This document shows, piece by piece, positions 1-26,235 of a DNA stretch of 64,000 nucleotides. The stretch covers positions 28,064,274 through 28,128,273 of the forward strand of contig JALMGJ010000013.1 of the NCBI GenBank assembly GCA_023362775.1, in the 5' to 3' direction. The notes under the pieces were generated by a model. The model ran no database searches. It was not told where the DNA came from and saw only the letters and a program-made list of their open reading frames with translations. A program made the translations under genes and the position numbers. Each line of letters begins with the position of its first letter. Position 1 is the first letter of the stretch. This stretch comes from Charina bottae. Taxonomy: Eukaryota; Chordata; Lepidosauria; Squamata; Charinaidae.

Positions 1-524
1 CGCCTTTCGGGCTTTTCCTCCTAGGAGGAGGAGCCCCGTGCCCGGACCGTGGGAGTATCAGTAGCAGACCTGTGAGCCGTTCTGCTGGTGTATAGGCTGG
101 AGATCTTCCCTGGGGGCTGAGGATGATGGGAGTGTTAGTCTAATATCTTGGGGGTTTCGCAGATGTCTTTGTGTGGTTATAGCAAACTCTAGCAGGACCC
201 ATCCTGTGTGTGGGGCAATACCCCCAAACTTTTATGTCTATCCCCTGGGATTTTTCTCCACATTTTTTATCAAAGTTCATAATCATATTTTTCAAATTTT
301 ACTTTGGCAGCCCTTTGTATCAGCCAGCTGAATTTCCTACAAATGGGGATGGATGAGAGCAAAACGTCAGAGCGCCTGTTTTTTCACAGGCCGCCCTTTC
401 CTCCCCCCATGGGCATTTGGGAGAAAAAGTCAGCTGGAAGAAAGACATCTCTGCCATTTCTCTCTCCCCCCCCCCCCCCCGAATTCTCTTTGCTCTTACA
501 GTGGTCTGTCAGAACTACCTAGGC
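1..524. other. Sequence upstream of kelch exon; no gene seen
   Basis: This leading stretch is probably intron of the kelch gene that continues at 762, because that exon opens with a splice acceptor and lacks the start of its BTB domain. I see no convincing exon here. A C-run near 470-480 is the only simple repeat. The missing first exon could lie here or before the window. Confidence 0.4.
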
Positions 525-724
525 CAGAGCTTTCCAAACTGTGTGTCGGGAGACGTTAGTGTGTCCACTGCAGTGTCTGGGTGTGTCCCGGCGGCTGCTG
601 CCTCCGAGGCCTGCCAGGATTCCGCGTAGGTCCCAGTGCCTGCCTTGTGCCTTGCTGCCTCCCAACCTGTCCTGCCAGGATTCTGCGCAGGTCCTAGCGC
701 CTGCCTTGTAAGTTTGGAAAGCTG
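525..724 (+). mobile_element. hAT-type MITE, family A (TIR CAGAGCTTTCCAAACT)
   Basis: A 200-bp element starts with CAGAGCTTTCCAAACT and ends with the inverse AGTTTGGAAAGCTG. It is flanked by near-identical 8-bp direct repeats, ACCTAGGC and ACCTAGGG, the target-site length expected of hAT transposons. Related copies lie at 26033 and 35231. Inside it, a segment of about 40 bp beginning CCTGCCAGGATT is duplicated with a 61-bp period (about 610 and 671). It has no coding capacity. Its right end lies only 37 bp before the exon starting at 762. Confidence 0.8.
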
Positions 725-761
725 ACCTAGGGGGTCTCACTTCCCTTTGCTTTCCCTCCAG

Positions 762-2946
762 GTCTGAAGCATCTGCATGACATGCAAGAACTCTGCGATG
801 CCACTTTGATTGCTGGAGGGAAGAGGTTCCCTTGCAACAGGTGCGTCTCCATGTCCCCAGGCTGGGCAGGGGCCCAGGCGACCGAGGCTAAGAAAGGGGG
901 GCAGGCCCACGGGGCGCCCACAGCTAATCAGATGATCTAAGTCAGTGTTTCTCAACCTTGGCCGCTTTAAGATGGGTTGCCTTGCTGGCTGGGGAATTCT
1001 GGGAGTTGAAGTCCACCCATCTTAAAGCGGCCAAGGTTGAGAAACACTGGTCTACGTTCTCCTCCTCGCAGAGCACTTTTGGCTTCCATCAGCCCCTACT
1101 TCCAGGCCGTGTTCACCAGTGGCTTCAAGGAGTCCCGGGACGGGGAAGTTCTCCTGAAAGACATGGACCCCTGCATCCTCCAGAATCTGTTGACCTACCT
1201 CTACTCGGGGGAGCTGGCTTTCAGTTCTGGAAGCGCGGAAGAGCTGTTCGTAGCAGCGAGCCGGCTCCAGCTCACCCCGGCGCTGAGTCTCATCAGCAGG
1301 TAGCGCAAACCGCCTGGTCTTCGCTGTTCCCCCCGCTTCTGCCTCCCGGCTGTGGGTGTCCCCCGCCGCCACCTCCCGTGACCTTTCTTTTCCTCCCCCG
1401 CAGATACCTAATGGAGAGGATTTCCCCGGAGAACTGTCTCCGACTTTACATGCTGGGCCATGACCACAACCACCCCCTCCTGCTGCACGGCGCGCTACGC
1501 TACCTGGGCCTTCACTTTGACCTCCTCTTTGAGCACAAGGACTTCCTGCAGCTGGACCGGGGGGCTCTGACCTGCATCCTCTCCTCGGACCACCTGGCGG
1601 TGGCCTCCGAAATGGAGATCTTCTGGGCCCTGCAGCGCTGGGTGAGGGCCGAGCCGGCTGAGCGCCTCCCGGTGCTCAAGGCGCTGCTGAGATGCCTGCG
1701 CTTCCCGCTCCTGACCCCGGTGGAGGTTGCACAGGTGCAGGCAGAGGTGGAGATGCTTGGTCAGCAGCTGGAGTTACAGTGGCAGGACCTGGATGGAGCA
1801 GGAAGGCTCCGGGTGAGCGGGGGGCTGCGCCAGGGCATGTACCAGGAAAGGATCATCTGCATCAAAGTGCCCCGTTTGAGGGATATCCTCTCTGTCAGCG
1901 ACGACATGGACTGCTTCGTGGAATGCCTGAACCCGGCCACCGGCTCCAGGACAAAGCTGCCCCCCGTAGAACTGGTGGCCCTCCCCGGCTGCTGCGTCCT
2001 GGAGCACAGGCTCTACCTCTCCGGGGGGAAGCACCCCGACGGCTCGTACTCCCGGGCGCTGCACGAGTACAACTCCCTAGCCGAGCGCTGGACCCAGCTC
2101 CCGGCCATGTCGACGCCCCGCTCTGTCCACATGTTCTTAACCTGCAGGCAGAAGCTGTTTGCCCTGAGTGGCTGGAACGATGCCGGGCCCCTGGCGTCTG
2201 CGGAGAGCTTTGACGTGGCCCAGAAGGTGTGGTCCCCCATGGCCAGCCTGCCCATCATCCTGCGCTTTTCTGCCTCGGCGCCGTACAAAAACAAGCTCTA
2301 TTTAATCGGCGGGGATGCGGACTCCGAGGAGGTGGTTTACAAGGGCATCCTCATCTACGACATCCACCTGGATACCTGGGCACAGGTGCCGCTCGAGTTC
2401 AGTCTCCACGGGGCAGCTGCTGTCCCCACAGAGGCTGGGATCTGTGTCATCGGGGGCTTCTTTTCAAGGAAGGTCACCCAGCTGTACCCAAACCAGAGGT
2501 TCAGCCAACTTCTCCCTTGCACCTCGAAATGCTTCCTCATGCGGGAAGCTGGCATCATCAGCCAAGAGGTCACCATCCCTCCCCTGCCCTTGCCTCTTGC
2601 CTTTGCTGGTGCCACTTCCTTCCAAGGGAAGATTTACGTGATTGGAGGCGTGTGCACCTCCAGGACCCACGATGCCATCTACCACTGGGAGCCTGGAGAA
2701 GCCGCCTGGACTCAGTACCCCGAGAACCTCACGGGCCAAGGAACCGTTCTGCGCAGGGTGCTCAAGTGTGTGACCCTGAAGGTGGCAAAGCTGAAGCTGA
2801 GCACCCTCATGCAAGATACCTCGGCAAGCCGGGTGGCGGTTGGGCTAGCAGACCCCCAGCCCTCCCTGGAGAAGAGCGAGGAGGACCGCCGTCCCAGTTC
2901 TCCTGGCCTGGCGCCACCAAGGTCCGTGACTGGGGGGAGGTTGTAG
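762..2946 (+). CDS. BTB-BACK-kelch protein, 5' partial
   Basis: Three exons are visible: 762-840, 1072-1299 and 1404-2946, with clean cag acceptors and gtgcgt/gtagcg donors; the frame stays open for 615 residues to a TAG stop. The first two exons carry most of a BTB domain (LCDATLIAGGKRFPCNR, then ALLASISPYFQAVFTSGF). Exon 3 opens with the BACK domain and continues into about five kelch blades, seen as repeated GG turns (YLSGG, YLIGGD, CVIGG, YVIGG) followed by W residues. Proteins of this build are usually CUL3 ubiquitin-ligase substrate adaptors, BTB binding the cullin and kelch the substrate; that role is family knowledge. I could not assign a KLHL/KBTBD number. An in-frame ATG at 780 would cut off the first BTB strand, so the true start is probably upstream. 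The tail after the last blade is charged and proline-rich. Confidence 0.85.
943..1049 (+). mobile_element. hAT-Charlie-like MITE, family B, in kelch intron
   Basis: This 107-bp palindromic element begins CAGTGTTTCTCAACCTTGG and ends with the inverse. Its inner arms carry AACTCCCAGAATTCC-type sequence, here in one orientation only. Imperfect 8-bp target duplications flank it (ATCTAAGT and GTCTACGT). It fills about half of the short intron 841-1071 and ends 22 bp before the next exon. Confidence 0.85.
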
Positions 2947-3010
2947 AGGCCGAAGACCGCCCCTCCCAGGGAAGAGAGATTTTCAGCTGAACTCCTCTAG
3001 TATTTAACTC

Positions 3011-3016
3011 ATTAAA
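3011..3016 (+). terminator. Polyadenylation signal, kelch gene
   Basis: ATTAAA lies 65 bp after the kelch stop codon. It is the common variant hexamer and would give a very short 3' UTR ending near 3030-3040. Confidence 0.55.
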
Positions 3017-3039
3017 AGTCCACGTGCCTCTCGCCCCCC

Positions 3040-4199
3040 TTGCGTCCAGCGCCCGGCCATAAAAAGGAACGTCTAAGGCCAACAGGAGAGTCTTCTGCAT
3101 GAGTCAGGGCTTCCCACACATCTTTTCCTGTGAGGGTGAGGACAGCCTTTGCGGAAACGGGCTCTGCTGGGGCGGAGGGACCATGCTGGGGACTTAGGAT
3201 GTCTTTATATTCCAAGTGCAGATGCCGTCACAGAGGCCCACTCTGAAAGCCAGTAAACGTTTATGATAGAAGCACCACGGGGCCCATGGATCAGGAGATC
3301 TAGTGGCGCTCCCGACAGAGCGCAGAGGCCAATCCCAGCTTGGCTATGGTTGAAGTCGCCTGCTTTGGAAGAAGGGAGAAGCTGGGTTGCTGTAAGGGGA
3401 GGCGTCAACAAACCTAGATTGCCCACTGAAGAGCAGAGGCACTGGAATGGAAGCCAGGACTCCCCAGTCATTCAAGGCCATTACATGTTTAACGCAAGTG
3501 AAGCAGCTTAAGCACTGCTATGCAAACGACTCTAACTGCTGCAAAACGATGGAGAAATAAAAATAGGAGTACATCACTCACTAAAACAAAAAACAAATGC
3601 TAAACTGCAAGATTGATTGGTTATATCGTGTCCTACAATTCCCCATTATACCATTCCTATAAGTCCCCTGTTGATATTCGTCTGCATTTATTATGATAAC
3701 ACCATTGTTATTCCTCTCTGTCATTCTGGAATTCTGTTGTTATCATGCTTTGTGGCAGGGAGTTCCAAAATACCAAGTAAGAGCACCGGTTTTGGATTTA
3801 GTGTTAAATGTTCTGCATTTCCAAAGAGACCTGATCTGAGGTACAGCAAATAAATATAATATTATGAGTTACAGCTATACTCAGGGACCAAGCCATGAGA
3901 AATGAATAAACTCCTGCACCTGCTAAGGCTAAGTGGTGGGCACTCTGCACATGCTCAGAAAGGCTTGAGCGCCCCCGGACTTGGCTTCAGAATTTTGCCT
4001 CTTAGGTTGTAGAAAGCAGTGGAAAAATCAGATTGGGGGGTGGGGAGAAAATTGGAGGAGATAAAACTAGGGACTGAGAATGGAGAAGAAGTTGTGCTGC
4101 TCTGAATCTGTGCGGGGGAAGGGAAGAGAAAAATCGTGTGGGGTGAGAGTCTGGAGGGCCGGAGAGGAACAGAAGGGGAGCCTCACCAGCAAATGCTGA
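3040..4199. other. Kelch-EML2 intergenic stretch
   Basis: No gene is visible. The first 500 bp are of mixed composition; 3530-3860 is AT-rich and looks like decayed repeat 3' sequence of an unrecognised family. From about 3990 the sequence becomes purine-rich and then GC-rich as it enters the EML2 promoter. Confidence 0.5.
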
Positions 4200-4626
4200 A
4201 ATCAAACTTTGAGGGAAGGAGCCGGAACGGTGGAGAGGAGGAAATCTGGCAGCCGGAGAGATGGAGCCGAACGGGGGAGCGGGAGGGCCACGAGAGGCGG
4301 GAAGTTGCAAGTCAGCCTCTCGCGTTCAAAATGGGGTTTGGCGGCGGCGGCGCGAGCGCTCTGCAGATTTCGGCGGGGGGGGGCGCTTAGTGCAGGGAAC
4401 TGGCGGGAGGATTGAGGGGTGAAGATGGGGAAGCGAGGCAGGAGGAGCTCCGCGGCTTGTGGGTGGGGCTCGGAAGGAGCCGAAGGTAGGGCTGCCCTGT
4501 GCGTGCGGGTCGGTGGGTGGGGTGTTCGGCTGGTTTGACGGGGACCCGAAAAGAGAGGAGCCCAGCGAGGGGGTCTTTGCCGGAGCCGTTGGGATCCCCG
4601 GCCAGGAGGATGCAAGAGAGAGGTGG

Positions 4627-4640
4627 GTTGCCATAGCAAC
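4627..4640. promoter_or_regulatory. RFX X-box motif
   Basis: GTTGCCATAGCAAC matches the X-box consensus GTNRCC-N(0-3)-RGYAAC at every constrained position. It ends 100 bp before the EML2 long-isoform ATG. X-boxes are bound by RFX factors and mark many promoters of ciliary and microtubule genes. Use of this site is inferred. Confidence 0.6.
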
Positions 4641-4740
4641 AGGAGGCAGGCGGGCCGGCGGGAGGAAGGACAGGCGCCGGGAGGGGAGCCAGGGGGCGAG
4701 CGGGCGGGGGGCCCTGCCGTTGGGGGGCTCGGGGGCCGGC

Positions 4741-20687
<15,947 letters not shown>

Positions 20688-20780
20688 GGATGGAGGCAGC
20701 AAGGGGGACTGCTTCGGTGGTGGGGCTGGGGGGGGCAGATGGTGCAAAGGTGGGGGAGGGGTGGGGTGGGTGTGCATCCT

Positions 20781-20786
20781 ATTAAA
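20781..20786 (+). terminator. EML2: Polyadenylation signal, EML2 (proximal)
   Basis: ATTAAA occurs 94 bp after the EML2 stop, followed by a G-rich stretch (GGGGAAGGGGAGAAGGG) of the kind that aids termination. Tandem AATAAA hexamers at 22643 and 22653 are possible distal sites. Confidence 0.55.
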
Positions 20787-21667
20787 CACTTTGAGGGGCT
20801 TAATACTCAGGGGAAGGGGAGAAGGGAGCTAATGGGAGATGGAAAGAGGCACTTAGAGAGAATGTGGGCAGCTATATTTACAAAAATCCCTATATGAATA
20901 ATAATATATATCCAGATCTATCTCTATATATCTATATTTAAAGGCAGAAGGTTGCACAGGCTGAGAATGTGATGGAGTTGAGGAAGAGCTGAGGGGGGGA
21001 GAACCCCCCTCCCCAGCCATGGCAGAGGCCCGTCCTCTCCAGAGCACTCCAATTCGGGAGATCCGGGCAGGAACAGCCGAAACCCTCTGCTTTCTTTCCA
21101 ACTCCTCAGATGCTTTGGGGCATGTTTGCACTATGAATGTAAACCAGTTGGATTCCTGGTTTCCTTGTTGTAATTCTGTTTGTTTTCCCCACAATCCGTG
21201 CTTTTCCTCCAGCCCCCGCACTGCCAGCAGAGGGCGCTCGCGGTACGGAGGTGGGAGGCCCAAAGCTGTTTTGCAGAAGCTGGCCTGCCCTTCCTCACCT
21301 TCCCTGGGAGGGGGGAGGGCGGCAGGATCCTGGAACTGACTCATTCTGTTGGCATGCAGAAGGCAGCCCTTCACTCCTTTGTACCCTGCACCGGGTTCCT
21401 TCCCTCCTCCGCCTCCCAGCTGCTCAGTCAGAAGGGGCAGAAGCTGCTTTGCTGGGCAAAAAAGAGTCGGGGTCTCTGCCCCTCCCACCCACTGGCCTCC
21501 TCCCAAGCAGGGGCTAGGAGAAATAATGCTGCTTGGCACAGGCAAACCAGCCGCTGCTTTGACCCTAAATCAGATGGGAGCGTGGGAGACTTTTCCTGGG
21601 GAAGCTGGCTTTGCCCCCCCCCCCTTCAGCAGCCGTCTGGGGGAAAAGTGGAGATGGCACGGCCAGG

Positions 21668-21763
21668 CGTGGGCTCCTCTTCCGCCCTCAGGCTGTGTAG
21701 TTTACCCTTGTCCGACGTGGGCTCCTCTTCCGCCCTCAGGCTGTGTAGTTTACCCTTGTCCGA
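21668..21763. repeat. 48-bp exact tandem duplication
   Basis: Two adjacent copies start at 21668 and 21716 (CGTGGGCTCCTCTTCCGCCC...) and are identical over the 48-bp period. No coding frame explains it. Perfect identity suggests a recent event or an assembly duplication. Confidence 0.9.
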
Positions 21764-22642
21764 TGGCAGCAGCATCGCGGGCACACGCATGCGCACCCAC
21801 CTACCCACCCAGGTGCCCTGGTGACTGCCTTGTTTGCAGAGTCCAATTTCTGCATAAAAAGAGGTGCTTGGTCAGGCAAGGAGCCCCCCTGGCATTCCCC
21901 CCCATCGCTCCTTTCTCCAGCCTGCCTCCCATCTTAGAAAAACAACCTTCCCCCCCCACCCCCACCCCCAGCCAGACAACTCAAGCTTCTCCAGTCCAAT
22001 GGACCACAATATTTCCACGATGGCCAATGGAGAAAGCTGGACGTGCTCACGAGCTTTCATTAAAAATTTTCATTAAATTTCATTAAAATTTTTAAGCTTG
22101 CAGCCACCATTCCCCCCAGTTCCCTGCTTTATGAGGACCAGCAGCCTTCTCTTATCTAGCCTGCACCGCTGATTGGATTTGCCAGGCTTGGTAAGAGGGC
22201 AGAGGTGCCATCAGGAGGGAGGCAAAGTGGGGGGAGGCCAGGACAAGCTCCTCTTGATGCAGAAGGTGGGCCAAAGCCCCTTCCTCCTGGGCAGCGGAGA
22301 TGCGAAGCTGGGGGGCTCCACTTCATGGCTGATAGTGGGAAAAAAAGGGGATGTTGTCTGTACAGGGGAAGGAGGAGACACGAGCATGCAGGATGTTGGG
22401 GAGAAGCTGAGGGCGCCTCCTTTCTGCCTGGTGTCAGCAGAGTCACAGTTTCGGCCCAGGGTGATGGTGCTCTGCCCTGGACAAGGGTGGTCTGGGCCAT
22501 TTGGCGGGGGGGGGGGCTTGCAGGCCATTGGCAACTGACGCCTCAGCTGGCAGTGGGGGGTGGGACTTAGAGTGGCCATAGCATGACTGTCTTCTGTATT
22601 TTCCAAAGAAAAGGTGCTGGAGCCTAGGAAGTTGTTAATAAG

Positions 22643-22658
22643 AATAAAATCCAATAAA
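22643..22658 (+). terminator. Paired AATAAA hexamers
   Basis: AATAAA occurs at 22643-22648 and 22653-22658, about 2 kb after the EML2 stop. It could be the distal polyadenylation site of EML2, or a chance A-rich run. Confidence 0.3.
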
Positions 22659-23366
22659 AGAGGTAGAAGAACACGCGCTGCCTCTTGGGAATAAATGTCA
22701 TTGTCAGGGGCAACTTTTGAACCTTAAACAAACTTCACAGGGAGCGTTTAAACAAGCGGCTTCGGAGAGGCGGGCGAGTAGAAGGTCTGGCAGGCACGCA
22801 AGGGCTCATCTCGGCTGCTCCCCGACCGAAGGTTGCAGCCAAACACATGTTGAGGCTCACGTGTAAGGTGGGTCACCAAGGAAGCGTGACTGCTGGAAGC
22901 AGATAAAATCAGACCCTGGACACGAGGAGAGGTGGGAGCAGCTGGCCAGAGCAGGGCTTAGGGCCCCGCTGTGCTCCAGGCTCCCCTCTCCCAGCAACCC
23001 AACCGGGCTGAACTGGTGCGTCCCGCCTGGCCCGGCGTGGGAGATGCAGCTTTCCACACACTTCAAGTCCTGAAGAGGAACGGCAACCTGTGCTAGCTAC
23101 TTGCCCTGCTCTTGGTTGCCGCATTGGCTGCAGTTCAACGGGGGGCATTTCAGGGGTCCAAGACAAAGAGAGCGAAGGGCCGCTGGAAGGCTTTAAACGT
23201 ACCCGATGTGCCAGATGCGAGCGCCTGATGGGTGGACCTTCGTCATAGGCCTGTGGGGATGAGACCAGCCAGAAACCGGAGATTGGAGAAGGGAGACTGC
23301 AGCTGGCTTGCAGGGACAGTTGCAAAAATGAATTTCTATTGGTGGCCCTTCCAAGGTATCCGAGTC

Positions 23367-23614
23367 TCTTCCCCAACTTGGTGCCTTCGAGGGGTGGTTG
23401 AATTAAGAAAGTCTCATTTCAGTCGATGTCAGCTGGTGATTTTGTGGGTACGTTCATGTTCCTTTCGAAGAAGCAGCATGAAAATGATTTGCCCTCGCTT
23501 CCTTCCAGGGATGTTTCTTGGACAATGTTCATAATTACCCACCGGGTGCACTGGCAGAGAATTATGGGAATTGTAGTCCAAAACACCTTGAGGGCAGGCA
23601 GTTGGGGAAGGCTA
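23367..23614 (+). mobile_element. Old MITE remnant, CCCCAACT ends
   Basis: The left end reads TTCCCCAACTTGGTGCCTTC and the right end TTGTAGTCCAAAACACC...GGCAGTTGGGGAAG, an inverted-repeat pair typical of an abundant older reptile MITE. The interior is not recognisable and may include a later insertion. A similar ruined copy appears to lie at about 28368-28460. Confidence 0.35.
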
Positions 23615-24073
23615 ATCTGAATCGGCCCGATCAAAAATTGTCTGGATGTGTTCATCCCCGTATTTGACATCCAGGATGTCCCTCCTTTTCTGTGGGGTGA
23701 TTCTAAGTTCCAGATTCAAGCAAACAAAAGTAACTGAAGATTACAAGTTGCCTTCGAAAACCAGAATGAAATAAAGGAGCGCTAGGAGGACATGAACGTT
23801 ACAACAAGAAATAAAGAGGGTCAAGCTGCACAGGGGAAGCTCTGGGTTTTAAGCACAAAGGGCCTTTTGCTGAAAAAGAGGTGCTCCGAATATTATGGGA
23901 AGGTCTTGTGCATGGGAAGTGGCATTTCCTGACACGCACTGTGCTCTCCTAGGTTGCTCTGAGGACCCCTTTTTCACCTTCCTCTTCCGCGGGATCCCAT
24001 GGCCGCAATGCCGTGGCTGCTTGAAAGGAACCTAGTATAGAAGGTGGATATTGGATCACCTCGTATCCTAAGT

Positions 24074-24157
24074 CAGCGTTTCTCAACCTTGGCAAGTTCA
24101 AGATGTGTGGACTTCAACTCCCAGAATTCTTGAACTTGCCAAGGTTGAGAAACGCTG
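24074..24157 (+). mobile_element. hAT-Charlie-like MITE, family B, exact target duplication
   Basis: An 84-bp deletion derivative runs from CAGCGTTTCTCAACCTTGG to its inverse ending GAGAAACGCTG. The 8-mer TCCTAAGT is repeated exactly on both sides (24066-24073 and 24158-24165). This is the clearest evidence in the window that family B moves as a hAT element. Confidence 0.92.
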
Positions 24158-25098
24158 TCCTAAGTTGGTGCTTCCTCCACCAGGCCAACATGTGATGCTG
24201 AAACTGCCTGGCAGTGGCCTCTGGCGTGCTTTCTGGCTGGCAATATACGCCAGGGGTGTCCTTTCTGCTAGTTTCTTATTAAAAGGGAAAACGCTCCGAG
24301 GAGACGCAAAGGTCACTGCCTAAATCAGCTGCAGGGAACCGAATCTCGCCCAACCGCTGGAGCCAGCTCCTTCCTGCTGGCTGCAAGCAAGGCAGGACTC
24401 TATGGAAGGCCCTCGGCTCTTCTGGGGTGGGGGGGACGCCCCAGCTGTAGCCTCGATTAATAGCTGTGCTCTTACTGGCACCCGGGAAGCGCCCCCCCGG
24501 GTTTCCAAGCAACTGGAGGGGAAAAGGGAAAGCTTGGAAGAATTTGTAGTGGAAAGGGACTGCTTGAGTGGCAGGCTGCCCCCCCCCCCATCCCTTCCTG
24601 GGTTGCTGCTGGGCAAACTGAGGTGGAACCGGCTGGCCAATGTAATCGCCATTCAAAATAAGTAAAGTGGAACACAGCTGCCTCCAGCTCGCTCCCGGTC
24701 GCTTCGTTGCAGGGGATGGACAAGCTGGCTGGAAGGGGGTAAATCAGCATTTTGTTTCAAAAACGGATGTGAAAGAGACGGTGTCTGGCTCATTGCGAGC
24801 TGCCTTTTGACATCGCTCCAGGCTTCGCTTCAGCTGCAATGCCCTAGCCCAGGGTTCCTCCGCGTCAGCAACGGAATGCCCCAGCCAGCCCTGCTGATTG
24901 GCTCCCAATGAAGGCGGAGAAGGAGGAGGAAAACCGGCTTCTCTCGGAGGGGCTGCGGGCCAATGGTGGACAAAAGGTGGCCAGTTCGTCCGGCACCCTG
25001 GGCAGTTATCCATCTCCCTCGGCCTAGCTCTAGCCCTAGAGCTAAGGTAGGGAGAAAAAGTGGGATCAGAGATGTCAATAAACAAATAAACAAAAAGA

Positions 25099-25530
25099 GA
25101 GCCAGTTTGGTCTAGTGGTGAAGGCACCAGGCTAGAAACCAGGAGACTGAGAGTTCTAGTCCCGCCTGAGGCAGGAAAGCCGGCTGGGTGACCCTGGGCC
25201 AGTCCCTCCATCTCAGCCCTAGGAAGGAGCCAATGGCAAAGCAGGAGACAGAGAGTTCCAGTCCCGCCTGAGGCATGAAAGCCGGCTGGGTGACCCTGAG
25301 CCAATCACATTCTCTCAGCCCTAGCAAGGAGCCAATGGGAAACCAGGAGACTGCGAGTTCTAGTTCCGCCTCAGGCACGAAAGCCGGCTGGGTGATCTTG
25401 GGCCAGTCCCCCTCTCTCAGCCCAACTCACCTCACAGGGTGGTGGTTGTGGGGAAAATAGGAGGGGGAAGGAGTATTAGGGATGTTCCCCACCTTGATTT
25501 ATTTATAAAAATAAATAAAGGGAGGATAAA
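25099..25530 (+). mobile_element. Sauria-type tRNA-derived SINE with internal triplication
   Basis: The head GAGCCAGTTTGGTCTAGTGG includes an A-box-like TGGTCTAGTGG, and GAGTTCTAGTCCCGCC resembles a B box. The 3' part runs CCCAACTCACCTCACAGGG...GTTGTGGGGAAAATAGGAGG...TATTTATAAAAATAAATAAAG, as in squamate Sauria SINEs. The middle segment occurs three times with starts at 25138, 25240 and 25342, an exact 102-bp period, each opening with (A)GCAGGAGAC or ACCAGGAGAC and a B-box-like core. A normal copy has this block once. Confidence 0.85.
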
Positions 25531-26024
25531 GAATCTAAAAAAAAATGAAACAACTGCTAGGAACAGCCAATGTTTTAAAGGGTGCAATTAAAATTCCAAA
25601 CAGTCTCGTAAAGCAGAGCACAGGTTACCCTCGGTGGAAAAAAAATGTCAGCCGTTACGCATGTGGGGAGAGAGCCTTCGACAGCCGTTTTCATGCAACA
25701 AAGGAGAACGGCGCAGCTGTGACCCCGGCGGCCCTGGCCTTCCTCACTCGGGTCCCGGGCCCACGTGACCTCCTCCTCCTCTTTGTGGGATCGTGCGCTT
25801 TAGGCGGCCAACCCGGAACGCTTCCCTAAGCCAGCCACATCTGACTTACAAACGTGCACAGAGAGGCTTCTTCTGGGACCCCCCCCCCCAACGCATCCCA
25901 GGGGCCTCTGTCCGTTGGAGACTTGAACTCGAGGCTCAAGGGCAGCTTTAAAGGTGTCGGTAGGGGGCTAAGCTCACTGCAGTGGGGAGTTGGATGGGCT
26001 GCCTTCTCTCAGCAAAGCCCGTTC
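25531..26024. other. Intergenic stretch without recognised features
   Basis: Unique sequence with a C-run at about 25880. No exon, RNA gene or repeat is supportable. Confidence 0.4.
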
Positions 26025-26032
26025 CCCTAATC

Positions 26033-26235
26033 CAGAGCTTTCCAAACTGTGTGTTGGGACACATTAGTGTGTCGGCTGCAGCGTCTGGGGGTGTCAGGGC
26101 TGCTGCCGCCTCCGAGCCCTGCCAGGATTCCGCACAGGTCCTAGTGCCTGCCTTGTGCCCTGCTGTAAGAGTGTGACGCGAAATGATGCGTGTCTAAAAA
26201 GCGTGTCACCAACATGAAAAGTTTGGAAAGCTCTG
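26033..26235 (+). mobile_element. hAT-type MITE, family A, exact target duplication
   Basis: A 203-bp element runs from CAGAGCTTTCCAAACTGTGT to AGTTTGGAAAGCTCTG. The flanking 8-mer CCCTAATC is identical on both sides (26025-26032 and 26236-26243). The right half contains GTGTCACCAACATGAAAAG, which matches in reverse orientation the copy at 35231. Confidence 0.92.

Larger units (their letters stand above)
20800..25090. other. EML2 downstream region, no gene seen
   Basis: Contents: an AT-rich block at 20875-20945 made of TATATCTATC-like runs, an exact 48-bp tandem duplication at 21668, A/T-rich ATTTTCATTAAA repeats at 22055-22095, two AATAAA hexamers near 22650, and MITEs from 23367. The rest is unique sequence without a supportable exon. 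The part to 22670 could be a long EML2 3' UTR. Confidence 0.5.

Noticed and set aside
25099..25170. Possible tRNA gene
   Set aside because: The A and B boxes are degenerate and the sequence continues into a SINE body and tail, so it is a tRNA-derived SINE.
25138..25440. Direct repeats at regular 102-bp spacing as a possible CRISPR-like array
   Set aside because: The whole unit repeats, with no unique spacers, and it is inside a SINE in a vertebrate genome.
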